Positions 31,821-40,969 of a stretch of 64,000 nucleotides of DNA are shown here, piece by piece. Numbering within the stretch: the first letter of the stretch is position 1; every line of letters starts with the position of its first letter. Where the stretch lies: assembly GCA_017642935.1 (NCBI GenBank), contig JAEPOK010000002.1:1384199-1448198 (forward strand). The letters are read 5' to 3'. The position numbers and the translations under genes were made by a program. Under the pieces are notes generated by a model, which worked only from the letters and a program-made list of their open reading frames with translations, was not told the origin of the DNA and made no database searches. This DNA comes from Hyphomicrobiales bacterium. GTDB lineage: Bacteria; Pseudomonadota; Alphaproteobacteria; Rhizobiales; MH13.

Positions 31821-33101
31821 TTGGACATTGATGACAAAGCGATAGCTTTCCTGCGCGAGCTCGTTGCGGCCCAAACGCATGGTGAGGTGGCGGTCCAGGA
31901 TGTGATTGCACGGCGGCTTAAAGCCGCGGGGTGTACGGTTGAAGAACTCGATTACGACCCCGACGATGTAAAGGTAATAGGTGAGTTCGCACTTGATACT
32001 GCCCGAGCGACGGAGCGTCGTAAGGCGGTCGTGGGAACGCTGCCGGGCGATGCAGACAGGCCAAGCCTTTTAATGTTCGCCCATCCTGATGGCGAGCCGG
32101 TTGGCGACACCTCAACGTGGTCCCACGATCCTTTTGCCGGCGAGTTAGACGATGGCCGGTTGTACGGTTGGGGTATCGCCGATGATTTGGCCGGGTGCGC
32201 CGCCGCCGTTCTTGCCATCGAAGAGGCAGCATCCTCAGGCGCAGACCTTGGCCGCGCGGTTTTCGCATCAACCCCATCAAAGCGCTACGCGCGTGGCGTC
32301 GCTGCTTTGCTGCACAATGGTTTGTCTGCCGACGCGTCGCTTTATCTGCACCCAGCTGAATCTGGCGTCGGAATGCGCGAGATTAAAGCTGTGGCGTCCG
32401 GCCATATAGAGTTTCAGATTGTCGTCGAAGGGCGTGCTCCCGACACGACCGAGCCTGGCCACACGGCCTTTTCTCATCTTGCGACAAACCCGATTGATAA
32501 AGCGCTTGTGCTGCGTCAGGCCCTTTTCGACCTTGCTGAGGACCGCGCGGAGCGTGTGCGCCATCCTTTGATCGAAGGCGTTGTTGGGCGAGCAACCAAT
32601 ATCCTGGTTTCAAATATCTCTTGCGGCGACATGAGCCGCTTCTCGCGGGTCAATGATGTGTGCACGTTGGGCTGCGCTGTGTCGTTTCCGCCAGGCGAAA
32701 CAATCGATGACATCAAGGCCGAGATCACAGAGGCGATTGCGCGTGCTGCCGCCGAAGATCCCTGGTTGAAGGATCATCCGCCCAAACTAACCTGGGTCAC
32801 AGGCGTGACCGGTGGCGAGGTGGACGGTGAGCATCCGTTGTACCGCACGGCAGTTGACGCAGTGTCGCGAGTCACTGGCGACACGCCGCACGTCAACCCG
32901 ATGCACACCTCGTCAGACATCCGCAATCCCATCGTCGAGGCTGGAATTCCCTGCGTTGGCCTTGGTTGTCTTGGTGGCGATCTATCGCAAAACAGTCTTC
33001 ATGATGAGTGGGTCGACGTCGCGGATTTTCAGCGCATGGTCGATGTAACGACGGCCATTGTGATCGATTGGTGCGGCGGCAAACCACCACCGCCGACTTG
33101 A
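31821..33101 (+). CDS. M20-family metallohydrolase, atypical active site
   Basis: About 426 residues from TTG at 31821, chosen because the operator and -10 lie immediately upstream; no good ribosome-binding site is visible, so a short leader is implied. The M20 fold is clear: LLMFAHPDGEPVG (first metal His), LYGWGIADDLAGCAAAV (metal-bridging Asp), a lid domain (GHIEFQIVVEGRAPDT) and the C-terminal SLHDEWVDV (His ligand). The usual Asp-Glu-Glu catalytic box is replaced by STPSKRYARG, and the EP(T/S) box reads HPAESG, so activity may differ from deacetylase/deacylase members. First gene of the catabolic operon. Confidence 0.8.
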   Translation: MDIDDKAIAFLRELVAAQTHGEVAVQDVIARRLKAAGCTVEELDYDPDDVKVIGEFALDTARATERRKAVVGTLPGDADRPSLLMFAHPDGEPVGDTSTWSHDPFAGELDDGRLYGWGIADDLAGCAAAVLAIEEAASSGADLGRAVFASTPSKRYARGVAALLHNGLSADASLYLHPAESGVGMREIKAVASGHIEFQIVVEGRAPDTTEPGHTAFSHLATNPIDKALVLRQALFDLAEDRAERVRHPLIEGVVGRATNILVSNISCGDMSRFSRVNDVCTLGCAVSFPPGETIDDIKAEITEAIARAAAEDPWLKDHPPKLTWVTGVTGGEVDGEHPLYRTAVDAVSRVTGDTPHVNPMHTSSDIRNPIVEAGIPCVGLGCLGGDLSQNSLHDEWVDVADFQRMVDVTTAIVIDWCGGKPPPPT

Positions 33102-33154
33102 ACTAAGAGGCTTGTGAAAAGCCCTTCCCAGCTCCCAAAAGAAAGGTAATTTCC

Positions 33155-34003
33155 ATGAAGTATCTCCAAGTTAGCGCTGTTGCGCTAGGGCTCAGTGTCA
33201 CCGGCGGTGTAGCAGTGGCACAAGACTGTCCTGAAAACTTGCCAACGATCGAGCCAGGCAAGCTGACCATGTCGATCAATGCGACGCTGCCGCCGCGACA
33301 GTTCCTCGATGCTGATGGCAACTTGCAAGGTCTGCACCCGGACCTCGGTAACGAGATTGCCGCACGTCTCTGCCTTGAACCGGTCTATATGAATGTCGGC
33401 TTCGAGGTGCAGATTCCAGGCCTCGCCAGCAGGCGCTGGGACATGGTCAACACCGGCATGTATTACAATCCTGAAAGGGCGAAAATCATGCGCATGGTAC
33501 CCTATGTGGTGAATGCGCTGGCCATCGTCGTTGAAGGTGGCAACCCGCTGGGCGTGGAAGGCTACGAGGATCTGGCCGGTCAGCCGGTCGGTACCGAGAT
33601 TTCCGGTTTCGCAGACAATCTGATCCGCGAGATCAATGCCGAACAAGTGGCTAACGGAATGGAGTCAATGGATATCCAGGCCTTCAATACCTTCGGTGAT
33701 GCGTTTGCCGCACTGGGTGCTGGTCAGGTTCGCGCTGTTTTCGGACCTGATGCGACGGCAGCCTACCTTGCCGAGCGTGGTTCGTTCGATGTAGGTGCCT
33801 CGGGTCTCAACCCCGGCCTTCCTTCCTCGTTCGGATTTGATGGCGAGACGGGCGAAGAATTGGCCAATGCAGTCGCCGATGTGCTGCGCGACATGGTCGA
33901 AGATGGTACCTATGATGAGATGATGAGCGCGTACGGCGCCACGCAGATCCAGTTCTGGGATGACTACACCGGGGACGTTGCGATCTATTACAACCCCGAA
34001 TAA
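33155..34003 (+). CDS. PAAT-type ABC transporter substrate-binding protein
   Basis: A 282-residue periplasmic protein with a signal peptide (MKYLQVSAVALGLSVTGGV then AVAQ, cleavage probably after the AQ region) and the family-3 solute-binding fold: LTMSINATLPPRQFLDADG, LHPDLGNEIAARL, RWDMVNTGMYYNPERAKIM and GQPVGTEISGFADNLIREI. AAAGGTAA precedes the ATG. Such proteins bind polar amino acids, opines or related cationic solutes. It is followed by a hairpin and then the permease gene, the usual layout in which the binding protein is the most abundant. Confidence 0.92.
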   Translation: MKYLQVSAVALGLSVTGGVAVAQDCPENLPTIEPGKLTMSINATLPPRQFLDADGNLQGLHPDLGNEIAARLCLEPVYMNVGFEVQIPGLASRRWDMVNTGMYYNPERAKIMRMVPYVVNALAIVVEGGNPLGVEGYEDLAGQPVGTEISGFADNLIREINAEQVANGMESMDIQAFNTFGDAFAALGAGQVRAVFGPDATAAYLAERGSFDVGASGLNPGLPSSFGFDGETGEELANAVADVLRDMVEDGTYDEMMSAYGATQIQFWDDYTGDVAIYYNPE

Positions 34004-34025
34004 TTCCAAGCCCTGAGAAGAGAAG

Positions 34026-34060
34026 TCCGGCCGTGGTGCGCACGCTGCATCTCGGCCGGA
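34026..34060 (+). other. Intercistronic hairpin between binding protein and permease
   Basis: An eight-base-pair GC-rich inverted repeat TCCGGCCG / CGGCCGGA encloses 19 bases and lacks a T run. Hairpins here commonly protect the upstream binding-protein message and lower expression of the permease. Confidence 0.6.
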
Positions 34061-34130
34061 TCCAACGCCTCTGTGCTCACGGTTCGTGGCCAGATGTCTA
34101 TCATCCATCAAACCAAAGCCGGAGCCCATT

Positions 34131-34865
34131 GTGAACTGGAGCTGGGATTTTTTCTTTGCCTACATGACGAACGGTCTGATGTTGCGCGGTGCGTGGACAA
34201 CGGTCTGGCTGAGTGTCATCTCGATGGTCCTAGGTCTTGGCCTGGGTGTTTTGGCCGCGATGATGAAGATGTACGGCAACCATGCCCTGCGCTGGATCGC
34301 CGAGTTCTACATTTGGCTGTTCCGGGGCACGCCGATCCTCATCCAACTGGTGATCATCTACACCGGTCTGCCTCAGCTGGGCATTCGCCTGACCGTAATC
34401 GAGTCGGCCATCCTCGGTCTTGCGCTCAACGAAGGCGCGTACATCGCTGAGATTATCCGATCGGGTATCATGTCCGTCGATAAAGGGCAGACCGATGCTT
34501 CCCGCGCGGTCGGCATGACCTGGCGGCAGCGCATGTGGATGGTCATCCTTCCGCAGGCAACCAGAACGATTATTCCGCCATTGGGCAACCAATTCAACGG
34601 TATGCTCAAGACAACATCCTTGGCCTCGGTCATTTCCATGGAAGAGTTGATGCGCAACGCCCAGATGCTCGCGCAGATCGAGTTTCGGGTGCTTGAATCT
34701 TACTCCGTGGCGGCCGTCTGGTACCTTGTGCTTGTCTCGATATGGAGCATAATTCAGGTGCGCATCGAGGCGCATTATGAAAAACCCTTCGGGCCCGCTG
34801 CTGCCGTCTCGTCTGAGGCAAAAAAAGACCAAGCCAAAGTCCTTGGCACCACCGGTCAAGCTTGA
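34131..34865 (+). CDS. PAAT-type ABC transporter permease
   Basis: About 244 residues from GTG at 34131, with CGGAG upstream. The protein opens [20 protein letters not shown] and has about five membrane helices, with the HisM-type motif region [13 protein letters not shown] and the EAA loop ([24 protein letters not shown]) that contacts the ATPase. Only one permease gene is present, so it would act as a homodimer. Its stop lies ten bases before the ATPase start. Confidence 0.9.
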   Translation: MNWSWDFFFAYMTNGLMLRGAWTTVWLSVISMVLGLGLGVLAAMMKMYGNHALRWIAEFYIWLFRGTPILIQLVIIYTGLPQLGIRLTVIESAILGLALNEGAYIAEIIRSGIMSVDKGQTDASRAVGMTWRQRMWMVILPQATRTIIPPLGNQFNGMLKTTSLASVISMEELMRNAQMLAQIEFRVLESYSVAAVWYLVLVSIWSIIQVRIEAHYEKPFGPAAAVSSEAKKDQAKVLGTTGQA

Positions 34866-34875
34866 GGGGGTTGAG

Positions 34876-35700
34876 ATGGGTGACCAGAACGTAGCCGCAT
34901 CGCAACGAGGACGGATTGCCGAAAGGACGCTTGGCGAGCCGATCGTCATGATCGAAGATGTCGAGAAGTCCTTCGGTGACAATCACGTCCTCAAGCAGGT
35001 CTCGCTCACCGTCCACCAAGGAGAGGTGGTTGTGATCTGTGGGCGCTCCGGCAGCGGGAAGAGCACGCTGCTGCGCTGCGTTGACCAATTGGAGACGATT
35101 GATGGCGGCACCATCCATGCCGCAGGTCATCTGATGGGGTTTCGCGAGAAGAAGGGCAAGCGCGTGGCGCTGCGCGATGCGGAAGTGGCGCAGCAGCAGC
35201 GGGACCTTGGCATGGTCTTTCAGAACTTTAACCTGTTCCCCCATGTCAGCGTGATCGACAACATCATGATGGCGCCGGTTCGCATCCTCAAGCGCAACAA
35301 AGCCGAGGTCCGTGAAGAGGCGCGAGTGCTGCTCAAGCGCGTGGGCCTGCCGGATAAGGAAAACGCCTATCCCCGTCAGCTTTCCGGCGGCCAGCAGCAA
35401 CGCGTTGCGATCGCCCGCGCCCTGGCGATGAAGCCAAAGGTCATGCTGTTTGACGAACCCACCTCAGCGCTCGATCCGGAGATGATCTCCGAAGTGCTCG
35501 ATGTGATGGTCGATCTCTCGGAGCAGGGGATGACGATGATTGTCGTCACCCATGAAATGGGCTTTGCCCGCGCGGCAGCTGATCGCGTGGTACTGATGCA
35601 TGACGGCAGGATCGTTGAAGAGGCCCGCCCAGAAAAATTCTTCAAGAACCCAGACAGTGAGCATACCCGGCTGTTCCTTTCAAAGATCCTGCAACACTAG
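34876..35700 (+). CDS. PAAT-type ABC transporter ATP-binding protein
   Basis: A 274-residue ATPase from ATG at 34876, with GAGGGGG upstream. It has Walker [11 protein letters not shown]-loop [10 protein letters not shown], signature LSGGQQQR, Walker [15 protein letters not shown] and switch-His VVTHEMGF, all intact. About 25 extra N-terminal residues precede the usual domain start. It completes the importer with the binding protein and permease. Next gene starts three bases after its stop. Confidence 0.95.
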   Translation: MGDQNVAASQRGRIAERTLGEPIVMIEDVEKSFGDNHVLKQVSLTVHQGEVVVICGRSGSGKSTLLRCVDQLETIDGGTIHAAGHLMGFREKKGKRVALRDAEVAQQQRDLGMVFQNFNLFPHVSVIDNIMMAPVRILKRNKAEVREEARVLLKRVGLPDKENAYPRQLSGGQQQRVAIARALAMKPKVMLFDEPTSALDPEMISEVLDVMVDLSEQGMTMIVVTHEMGFARAAADRVVLMHDGRIVEEARPEKFFKNPDSEHTRLFLSKILQH

Positions 35701-35702
35701 CG

Positions 35703-36728
35703 ATGGCCGTCGTGCGGACAGTTCTTGGCGATGTAGATCCAGGCGGTGTGGGCTCGGTGGCCTTCCACGAGCATGTTCTTTTCGACATCGTGCCGCCAGA
35801 TACGCCCGGAGATCGGTCCGCGGAGATTGCGCTCGAAGATCGCTGGCAGATCGACTACCGCTCCAATGAAACGCCGGCAAATGCCCTTCAAACCGATCCC
35901 GACATCGCCGCGGCCGAGTTGAGCCTTTTCGCCGAAGATGGCGGTGGCCTGATCGTGGACCAATCGGTGGCCGGTTTGGCGCGCGATCCCGATGGCCTCG
36001 CTCGCGCCTCGCGCAGCTCTGGGGTGCATGTGGTTGCGGCAGCAGGCTGCTACACGGTCACCTACGCGCCAACAGCGCTGAAGGATATGGATGTCAACGC
36101 TCTGAGCGAACTCTTTGCTGCTGAGGTGACCGAGGGCCTGCAGAGCACAACGATCCGGGCCGGGATAATCGGTGAAATTGGCTGTTCCTGGCCTATGCAC
36201 CCTTTTGAGCAACGCGCCTTGACGGCGGCTGCAAGGGCGGCCTGTGAAACAGGAGCTGCCTTGTCCGTTCATCCAGGGCGTGCGCCTGACGCCTGCGCTG
36301 AGATCCTCGATATTACAGAAGCCCAGGGGCTCGACCCCAGCCGTACCGTCTTGTGCCATATGGACCGTACGCATCCGGATGGAGATGGCATTGCAGCGTT
36401 GCTCCAACGTGGTGCCACTGTCGAGTGGGATTTCTTTGGGATCGAGCAGTCATATTACTGGATGGGTGAGGTCGAACTGCCCTGCGACCGAGACCGCATC
36501 CGGCTGATCCAGACCTTCGCTGACAAAGGCCATGCCGATCAAATTCTTATCTCTCAAGACATTTGCACCAAGACGCGCATGCGCCACTGGGGTGGCCATG
36601 GGTACGGTCATATTCTGCGCAACGTAGCCCCGCTTATGCAAAGGCTCGGCCTTGAGGCCCAACTCATCCGTCAGTTGCTGCGCGAAACGCCATTGAGACT
36701 GCTGACGCTACAGGAGACGCACACATGA
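35703..36728 (+). CDS. Phosphotriesterase-family metal-dependent hydrolase
   Basis: A 341-residue amidohydrolase-superfamily protein of the phosphotriesterase/PHP type. The metal ligands are visible: HEH in VAFHEHVLF (His 22 and 24), Glu in GIIGEIGCSW, His in ALSVHPGR, His in VLCHMDRT and Asp in ILISQDICTK. Members act as lactonases or hydrolases of carboxylic or phosphate esters and amides. Its position between the transporter and a DapA-like lyase suggests hydrolysis of the imported compound or of a lactone intermediate. Its stop overlaps the next start by four bases. Confidence 0.88.
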   Translation: MAVVRTVLGDVDPGGVGSVAFHEHVLFDIVPPDTPGDRSAEIALEDRWQIDYRSNETPANALQTDPDIAAAELSLFAEDGGGLIVDQSVAGLARDPDGLARASRSSGVHVVAAAGCYTVTYAPTALKDMDVNALSELFAAEVTEGLQSTTIRAGIIGEIGCSWPMHPFEQRALTAAARAACETGAALSVHPGRAPDACAEILDITEAQGLDPSRTVLCHMDRTHPDGDGIAALLQRGATVEWDFFGIEQSYYWMGEVELPCDRDRIRLIQTFADKGHADQILISQDICTKTRMRHWGGHGYGHILRNVAPLMQRLGLEAQLIRQLLRETPLRLLTLQETHT

Positions 36729-37621
36729 CCGATCGGTTCCGTGGCACGTATACCGTGATGGTGACGGCTTTTGACGCCCAGGGTCGCGTGGACCTTGAAG
36801 CGCAGGCTCGGTTCACGGACTGGCAGGTGCGCGAAGGCATTCACGGATTGATACCGCTGGGGTCCACTGGTGAGTTTTTGTCCATGAGCACGCAGGAGCG
36901 GCGCGCAGTTGCCAAATGCGTCATCGACACTGTGGCCGGGCGGGTGCCGGTGCTTGTGGGGGCAGGCGCAGAGAGCACCGATGAGGTGATCGACAACGTG
37001 GCAATGGCCGAAGAGTTGGGCGCGGATGGAACCATGATCATTCCCCCGTTCTATTCGACTCCCACATGGGACGAACTGATCCACCACTTTGGCCGCATCG
37101 GGCAGGCCGCAACACGCCCGGTGATGATCTACAACAACCCAGCCACGGCGAACGTGGATCTGGTCCCACCGCTCGTTGCCGAACTCTCCCGCTTGCCCAG
37201 AATCGACTACATCAAGGAATCGACGATGGACGTCACGCGTATCCGCGACATCTTGGATATGAGTGAAGGACGCATGACGGTTTTTGGCGGGATAATGGGG
37301 TTCGAAAGCTTTGTTGAAGGGGCGGAAGGTTGGGTTGCAGTTGGCTCCAACATCATGCCTGCCGCGCTAGCAAAACTGTTTACGTTGACAGCTGACGATG
37401 AGGATTATCACGCCGCCCGCACCCTTTATCGGAAAGTACTGCCGATCATCCGATTGGTTGCCGGTCACCGCTATGTATCCGGCAGCAAGGCGGCGCTGGA
37501 GCTTATTGGAATGCCGATGGGTGCCCCCCGTGCTCCACGTCTGCCTTTGCCCGAAAATGAGATGGGCGAGGTTCGAACTGCCCTTTCTTCTGTGGGGCTT
37601 TTGCCGCGCCAAGTGGCGTAA
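36725..37621 (+). CDS. DapA-family aldolase/dehydratase (DHDPS/NAL superfamily)
   Basis: A 298-residue TIM-barrel protein. The Schiff-base Lys lies in IDYIKEST, the catalytic Tyr in MIYNNPATAN and the carboxylate-binding loop in LGSTGEFLS. It is not in a lysine pathway context, so it is more likely a sugar-acid or hydroxyproline-type lyase (for example a deaminase of a pyrroline carboxylate or a keto-acid aldolase). Genes on both sides overlap or abut (four-base overlap before; TAA directly followed by ATG after), indicating one polycistronic unit. Confidence 0.9.
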   Translation: MTDRFRGTYTVMVTAFDAQGRVDLEAQARFTDWQVREGIHGLIPLGSTGEFLSMSTQERRAVAKCVIDTVAGRVPVLVGAGAESTDEVIDNVAMAEELGADGTMIIPPFYSTPTWDELIHHFGRIGQAATRPVMIYNNPATANVDLVPPLVAELSRLPRIDYIKESTMDVTRIRDILDMSEGRMTVFGGIMGFESFVEGAEGWVAVGSNIMPAALAKLFTLTADDEDYHAARTLYRKVLPIIRLVAGHRYVSGSKAALELIGMPMGAPRAPRLPLPENEMGEVRTALSSVGLLPRQVA

Positions 37622-40477
37622 ATGGGCTCATTGACGTTCCATTTTGACGGACGGGCATGTCCCGCCAACGAAGGCGACAGCATCGCAGCGGCGTTAGCCG
37701 CAGCGGGGGAAACGGCGTTTGGACGGCGGCGCAGCGAGCTGCCTCGGGGCACGTTTTGCGGCATGGGTGTCTGTTATGATTGCCTTGTGACGGTGAACAG
37801 TCGGCGTGGTCAACGCGCCTGCATGACGACCGTCAGCGATGGCATGAGCGTGCGCAGCGAGCATGAGCGCCGACTTGCTGACGAAACGGTGCCCCCGCGT
37901 CCAGGTCCCGTGCAGACATTGAAAACAGAGATTGCGGTGATTGGTGCCGGCCCGGCTGGCCTTTCTGCTGCGCTGCGTGCCGCAACCGCCGGTGCGGATG
38001 TCGTGGTGCTAGACGAACGTGGGGAACCAGGGGGGCAATATTTCAAACCGCGCTCTGGCGGCTATCGCGGGCGCTTTGGGCTTGATCGCCAGCACCGCCG
38101 TGGCGACAGCTTGCGTACTCGCACCGTAGAAAGCGGCGCGCAGATCAAAACCGACCAGAGTGTCTGGTTTGCCCGGTCATGTGGTGACGGGTTCGAGTTA
38201 CGTGGTCTCTGCCCGACCGGAGGTTTGCATCTGCATGCCCGCGCTGTGATCATCGCAACCGGGGCATACGAGCGTCCAGCCATGGTGCCGGGCTGGACCT
38301 TGCCCGGCGTAATGACGATCGGCGCCGCACAAACATTCGTTCGCCGTTATGGCGTTGCTCCCGGACGCAGGGTTTTGATCGCCAGCCATGGGCCGCTTGG
38401 ACTTCAATTGGCTGCCGAACTCAGTGCGCTTGATGCGGATGTAATCGCGTTGGCTGAACGCGGGCAGCCGCATTTTGGTCCCCAGGGCTTGAAGGCTGCC
38501 ATGGCCGCGCCGCGCCTTGTAGCCGAAGGGCTTGGTTATCGCGTCGCGGCGTTGCGGGCCGGCGTGCCTGTGTTGACTGGATGGGAACTTGTCCGCGTGT
38601 TCGGTGAGGATCGGGTTGAAGGAGCCGACCTCCACGAGATAGCCACTGGCCGGACTCGACACTTTGACGTCGATACGGTGGCCGCTGGTGATGGTTTCGC
38701 CCCGCAACTCGAGTTGGCCCGACTGCTGGGGGTGCCAATCCAAACGGATCCGGCCACAGGTACTATCAGGCCTGAGCGCGCGACCGACGGCCGAACACCG
38801 GTCAAGGGCGTCTGGATTGCAGGCGATGCTGGTGGACTCGGCGGCGCCGAGATAGCGCTATGTCAGGGTGACATGAGCGCCATTGGCGCCCTCGATCATA
38901 TCGGCAGGTCACATGCCGCTGGTTTGACGCGAACGCGTCACCACTTCAGACGCGCCCAACACTTCCAGTCTGCCCTGTGGCATCTCTACGCAGCGCCGCC
39001 GCGCCACCCGCCTTCAGACTCAACCATTGTGTGCCGCTGCGAAGAGGTGACGGCAGCAGAGGCTCGTGCCGCGATCGCTGATGGCGCGAGCGATCCAGCT
39101 GTTCTTAAGCGCCAGACCCGTATTGGCATGGGACGCTGCCAGGGCCGGTATTGCCTGCCTCAGGCAATGCGCATGCTCAACGATGCTGGACACCCTGCGA
39201 CTTCTGAAGCGCTTTTCGCCCCGCAAATCCCGGTGCGCCCTGTTCCTCTTGGGGCTCTGGCTCTGGAAAAGCCCGAATGGGGCGGTCACCGCGAGAGCGC
39301 TCCGGCGGTGCGGCCGGGCAAGCCCAGCACGCAACCACTGGCGGTGAAAACGGCCGATCTGGTCATCATTGGTGGCGGGGTTACAGGAGTTTCAGCTGCT
39401 CTCTACGCGGCGCGCGCTGGAGCGTCTGTCGTGTGCCTTGATCGGGGGCGGGTCAATGGCGAAGCATCTGGTGGGAATGCTGGCAGCCTGCACCTTCAGC
39501 TACTTTCTTGGGACTTTGGCGGCAAGGCGGTCGGTGATGGAAGCCTGCAATTGCAGACCTTGCCGCTGCAGAAGGAATCCATTGCGCTTTGGAAGGACCT
39601 CGAGGAAGAGCTAAGCGCCGATTTCGAGATGGCGGTGACCGGTGGTTTGATGGTCGCAGAAAGCAATGACCAGATAGCCTTCCTGGAAGCCAAAACGGAG
39701 GCGGAAGCACGCGTCGGCATTCAAACCGAAGTCATCGATGGGGCGCGGGTGCGAGAGATTGCCCCAGCTATTTCTGAGGCTATTGTCGCTGCCGCCTGGT
39801 GTTCTGGTGAAGGAAAAATCAACCCACTTGCGGCGACGCCGCCGCTTGCTCAGGCGGCGCGCAGCGCCGGCGCGCACATCGAAGAATTCGCCGTCGTCTC
39901 TGGGATCACGCGCGAAGGTCCTGGCTATGCCGTTGCGACGTCGCGTGGCCAGGTAACAGCACCACGGGTGCTGATCGCAGCAGGTGGCTGGTCAACCCAG
40001 GTCGCTGCAATGCTGGGTGCGTCCTTGCCCATTCGTGGCGCTCCGCTTCAGATGGTGGTCACCGCACCCGGGCCGCCAATTGTTCCCTGTCTGCTAGCCC
40101 ACGCCGACCGTCATCTAACCATGAAACAAACCGCGTCAGGCTCGGTGATCATTGGTGGCGCCTGGCCCGCGATAACGGGGCCGCATGGCTACAGCGCGAT
40201 TTTGCCGGAGAGCCTGGAAGGCAATCTGTGGGTTGCAGCCCACACTGTGCCCCAGGTGGCGAGTCTACAAGTGATCCGCAGTTGGGCTGCCATGAACATC
40301 GACATTGACGGCGCACCCGTGATTGGACCGTTGCCAGGCCATGCAGGTATCACTGTTGCTGCCAGCGCCAATGGCTACACCCTTGGCCCTCTTTTGGGCC
40401 GCGAGGCCGCCGCTGCGGCGCTCTCTGGCCGGCTACGCCAAGACATTGAGGCCTTTTCCATGGCCCGCTTCACCTAA
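37622..40477 (+). CDS. Fused ferredoxin / FAD-NAD / BFD / DAO dehydrogenase
   Basis: A 951-residue protein joining what are usually three subunits (HcnA, HcnB, HcnC type). Residues 1-90 form a 2Fe-2S domain with Cys46, 51, 54 and 67. About 100-460 is a pyridine-nucleotide/FAD domain (AVIGAGPAGLSAA, GVWIAGDAGGLGGA). About 470-520 is a BFD-like [2Fe-2S] domain (CRCEEV ... GRCQGRYC). About 575-950 is a DAO-type FAD oxidase domain (LVIIGGGVTGVSAALYAA, ASANGYTLGP). Homologous complexes oxidise D-hydroxyproline, opines or glycine. Here the substrate is probably a secondary amine or D-amino acid, with electrons passed to the respiratory chain. The fusion is the notable feature. Confidence 0.9.
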   Translation: MGSLTFHFDGRACPANEGDSIAAALAAAGETAFGRRRSELPRGTFCGMGVCYDCLVTVNSRRGQRACMTTVSDGMSVRSEHERRLADETVPPRPGPVQTLKTEIAVIGAGPAGLSAALRAATAGADVVVLDERGEPGGQYFKPRSGGYRGRFGLDRQHRRGDSLRTRTVESGAQIKTDQSVWFARSCGDGFELRGLCPTGGLHLHARAVIIATGAYERPAMVPGWTLPGVMTIGAAQTFVRRYGVAPGRRVLIASHGPLGLQLAAELSALDADVIALAERGQPHFGPQGLKAAMAAPRLVAEGLGYRVAALRAGVPVLTGWELVRVFGEDRVEGADLHEIATGRTRHFDVDTVAAGDGFAPQLELARLLGVPIQTDPATGTIRPERATDGRTPVKGVWIAGDAGGLGGAEIALCQGDMSAIGALDHIGRSHAAGLTRTRHHFRRAQHFQSALWHLYAAPPRHPPSDSTIVCRCEEVTAAEARAAIADGASDPAVLKRQTRIGMGRCQGRYCLPQAMRMLNDAGHPATSEALFAPQIPVRPVPLGALALEKPEWGGHRESAPAVRPGKPSTQPLAVKTADLVIIGGGVTGVSAALYAARAGASVVCLDRGRVNGEASGGNAGSLHLQLLSWDFGGKAVGDGSLQLQTLPLQKESIALWKDLEEELSADFEMAVTGGLMVAESNDQIAFLEAKTEAEARVGIQTEVIDGARVREIAPAISEAIVAAAWCSGEGKINPLAATPPLAQAARSAGAHIEEFAVVSGITREGPGYAVATSRGQVTAPRVLIAAGGWSTQVAAMLGASLPIRGAPLQMVVTAPGPPIVPCLLAHADRHLTMKQTASGSVIIGGAWPAITGPHGYSAILPESLEGNLWVAAHTVPQVASLQVIRSWAAMNIDIDGAPVIGPLPGHAGITVAASANGYTLGPLLGREAAAAALSGRLRQDIEAFSMARFT

Positions 40478-40498
40478 CCCACCGCAGGAGAACCCCAA

Positions 40499-40912
40499 AT
40501 GACCGCCCTTAAGATTACAGCCGGACCATACACATTTGATGCGCGCCTTGAGCGAGAGGCTGCCCCAAAAACCTGCGCTGCCTTTGAAGCCGCTATGCCA
40601 TTCAACGGGCAGATCGTTCATGTGCGCTGGTCAGGGGAGGGTGTTTGGATTCCGTTGGGGGACCGAGACTTTGGCGTCGGATATGAGAACCATACCAGCC
40701 ATCCTGCGCCGGGCCACATTATCCTTTACCCGGCAGGTATCAGCGAAACAGAGATCCTACTGGCATACGGTGGCGTTGATTTCTCATCCAAGATGGGACA
40801 GCTGGCCGGCAATCACTTCATCACGCTGACGTCTGGGCTAGAAAACCTGATGGCACTGGGCAACCGCGTGCTTTGGGAAGGCGCTCAGGATATCGCGTTT
40901 TCCTATGCATGA
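40499..40912 (+). CDS. DUF3830 (cyclophilin-like fold) protein
   Basis: A 137-residue protein opening ITAGPYTFDARLEREAAPKTCAAFEAAMPF, followed by HVRWSGEGVWIPLGD and a C-terminal LTSGLENLMALGNRVLWEGAQDI. This matches the DUF3830/cyclophilin-like family often found in catabolic operons with transporters and hydrolases. GCAGGAG lies eight bases before ATG. No prolyl isomerase activity is implied; the function of the family is unknown, perhaps a small-molecule or metabolite-processing partner. Confidence 0.8.
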   Translation: MTALKITAGPYTFDARLEREAAPKTCAAFEAAMPFNGQIVHVRWSGEGVWIPLGDRDFGVGYENHTSHPAPGHIILYPAGISETEILLAYGGVDFSSKMGQLAGNHFITLTSGLENLMALGNRVLWEGAQDIAFSYA

Positions 40913-40969
40913 ACTGGCGATGCTTAGGCGGTGGCTGCCGGATCGACAGGCGTGACCGGAGACAAGGCA

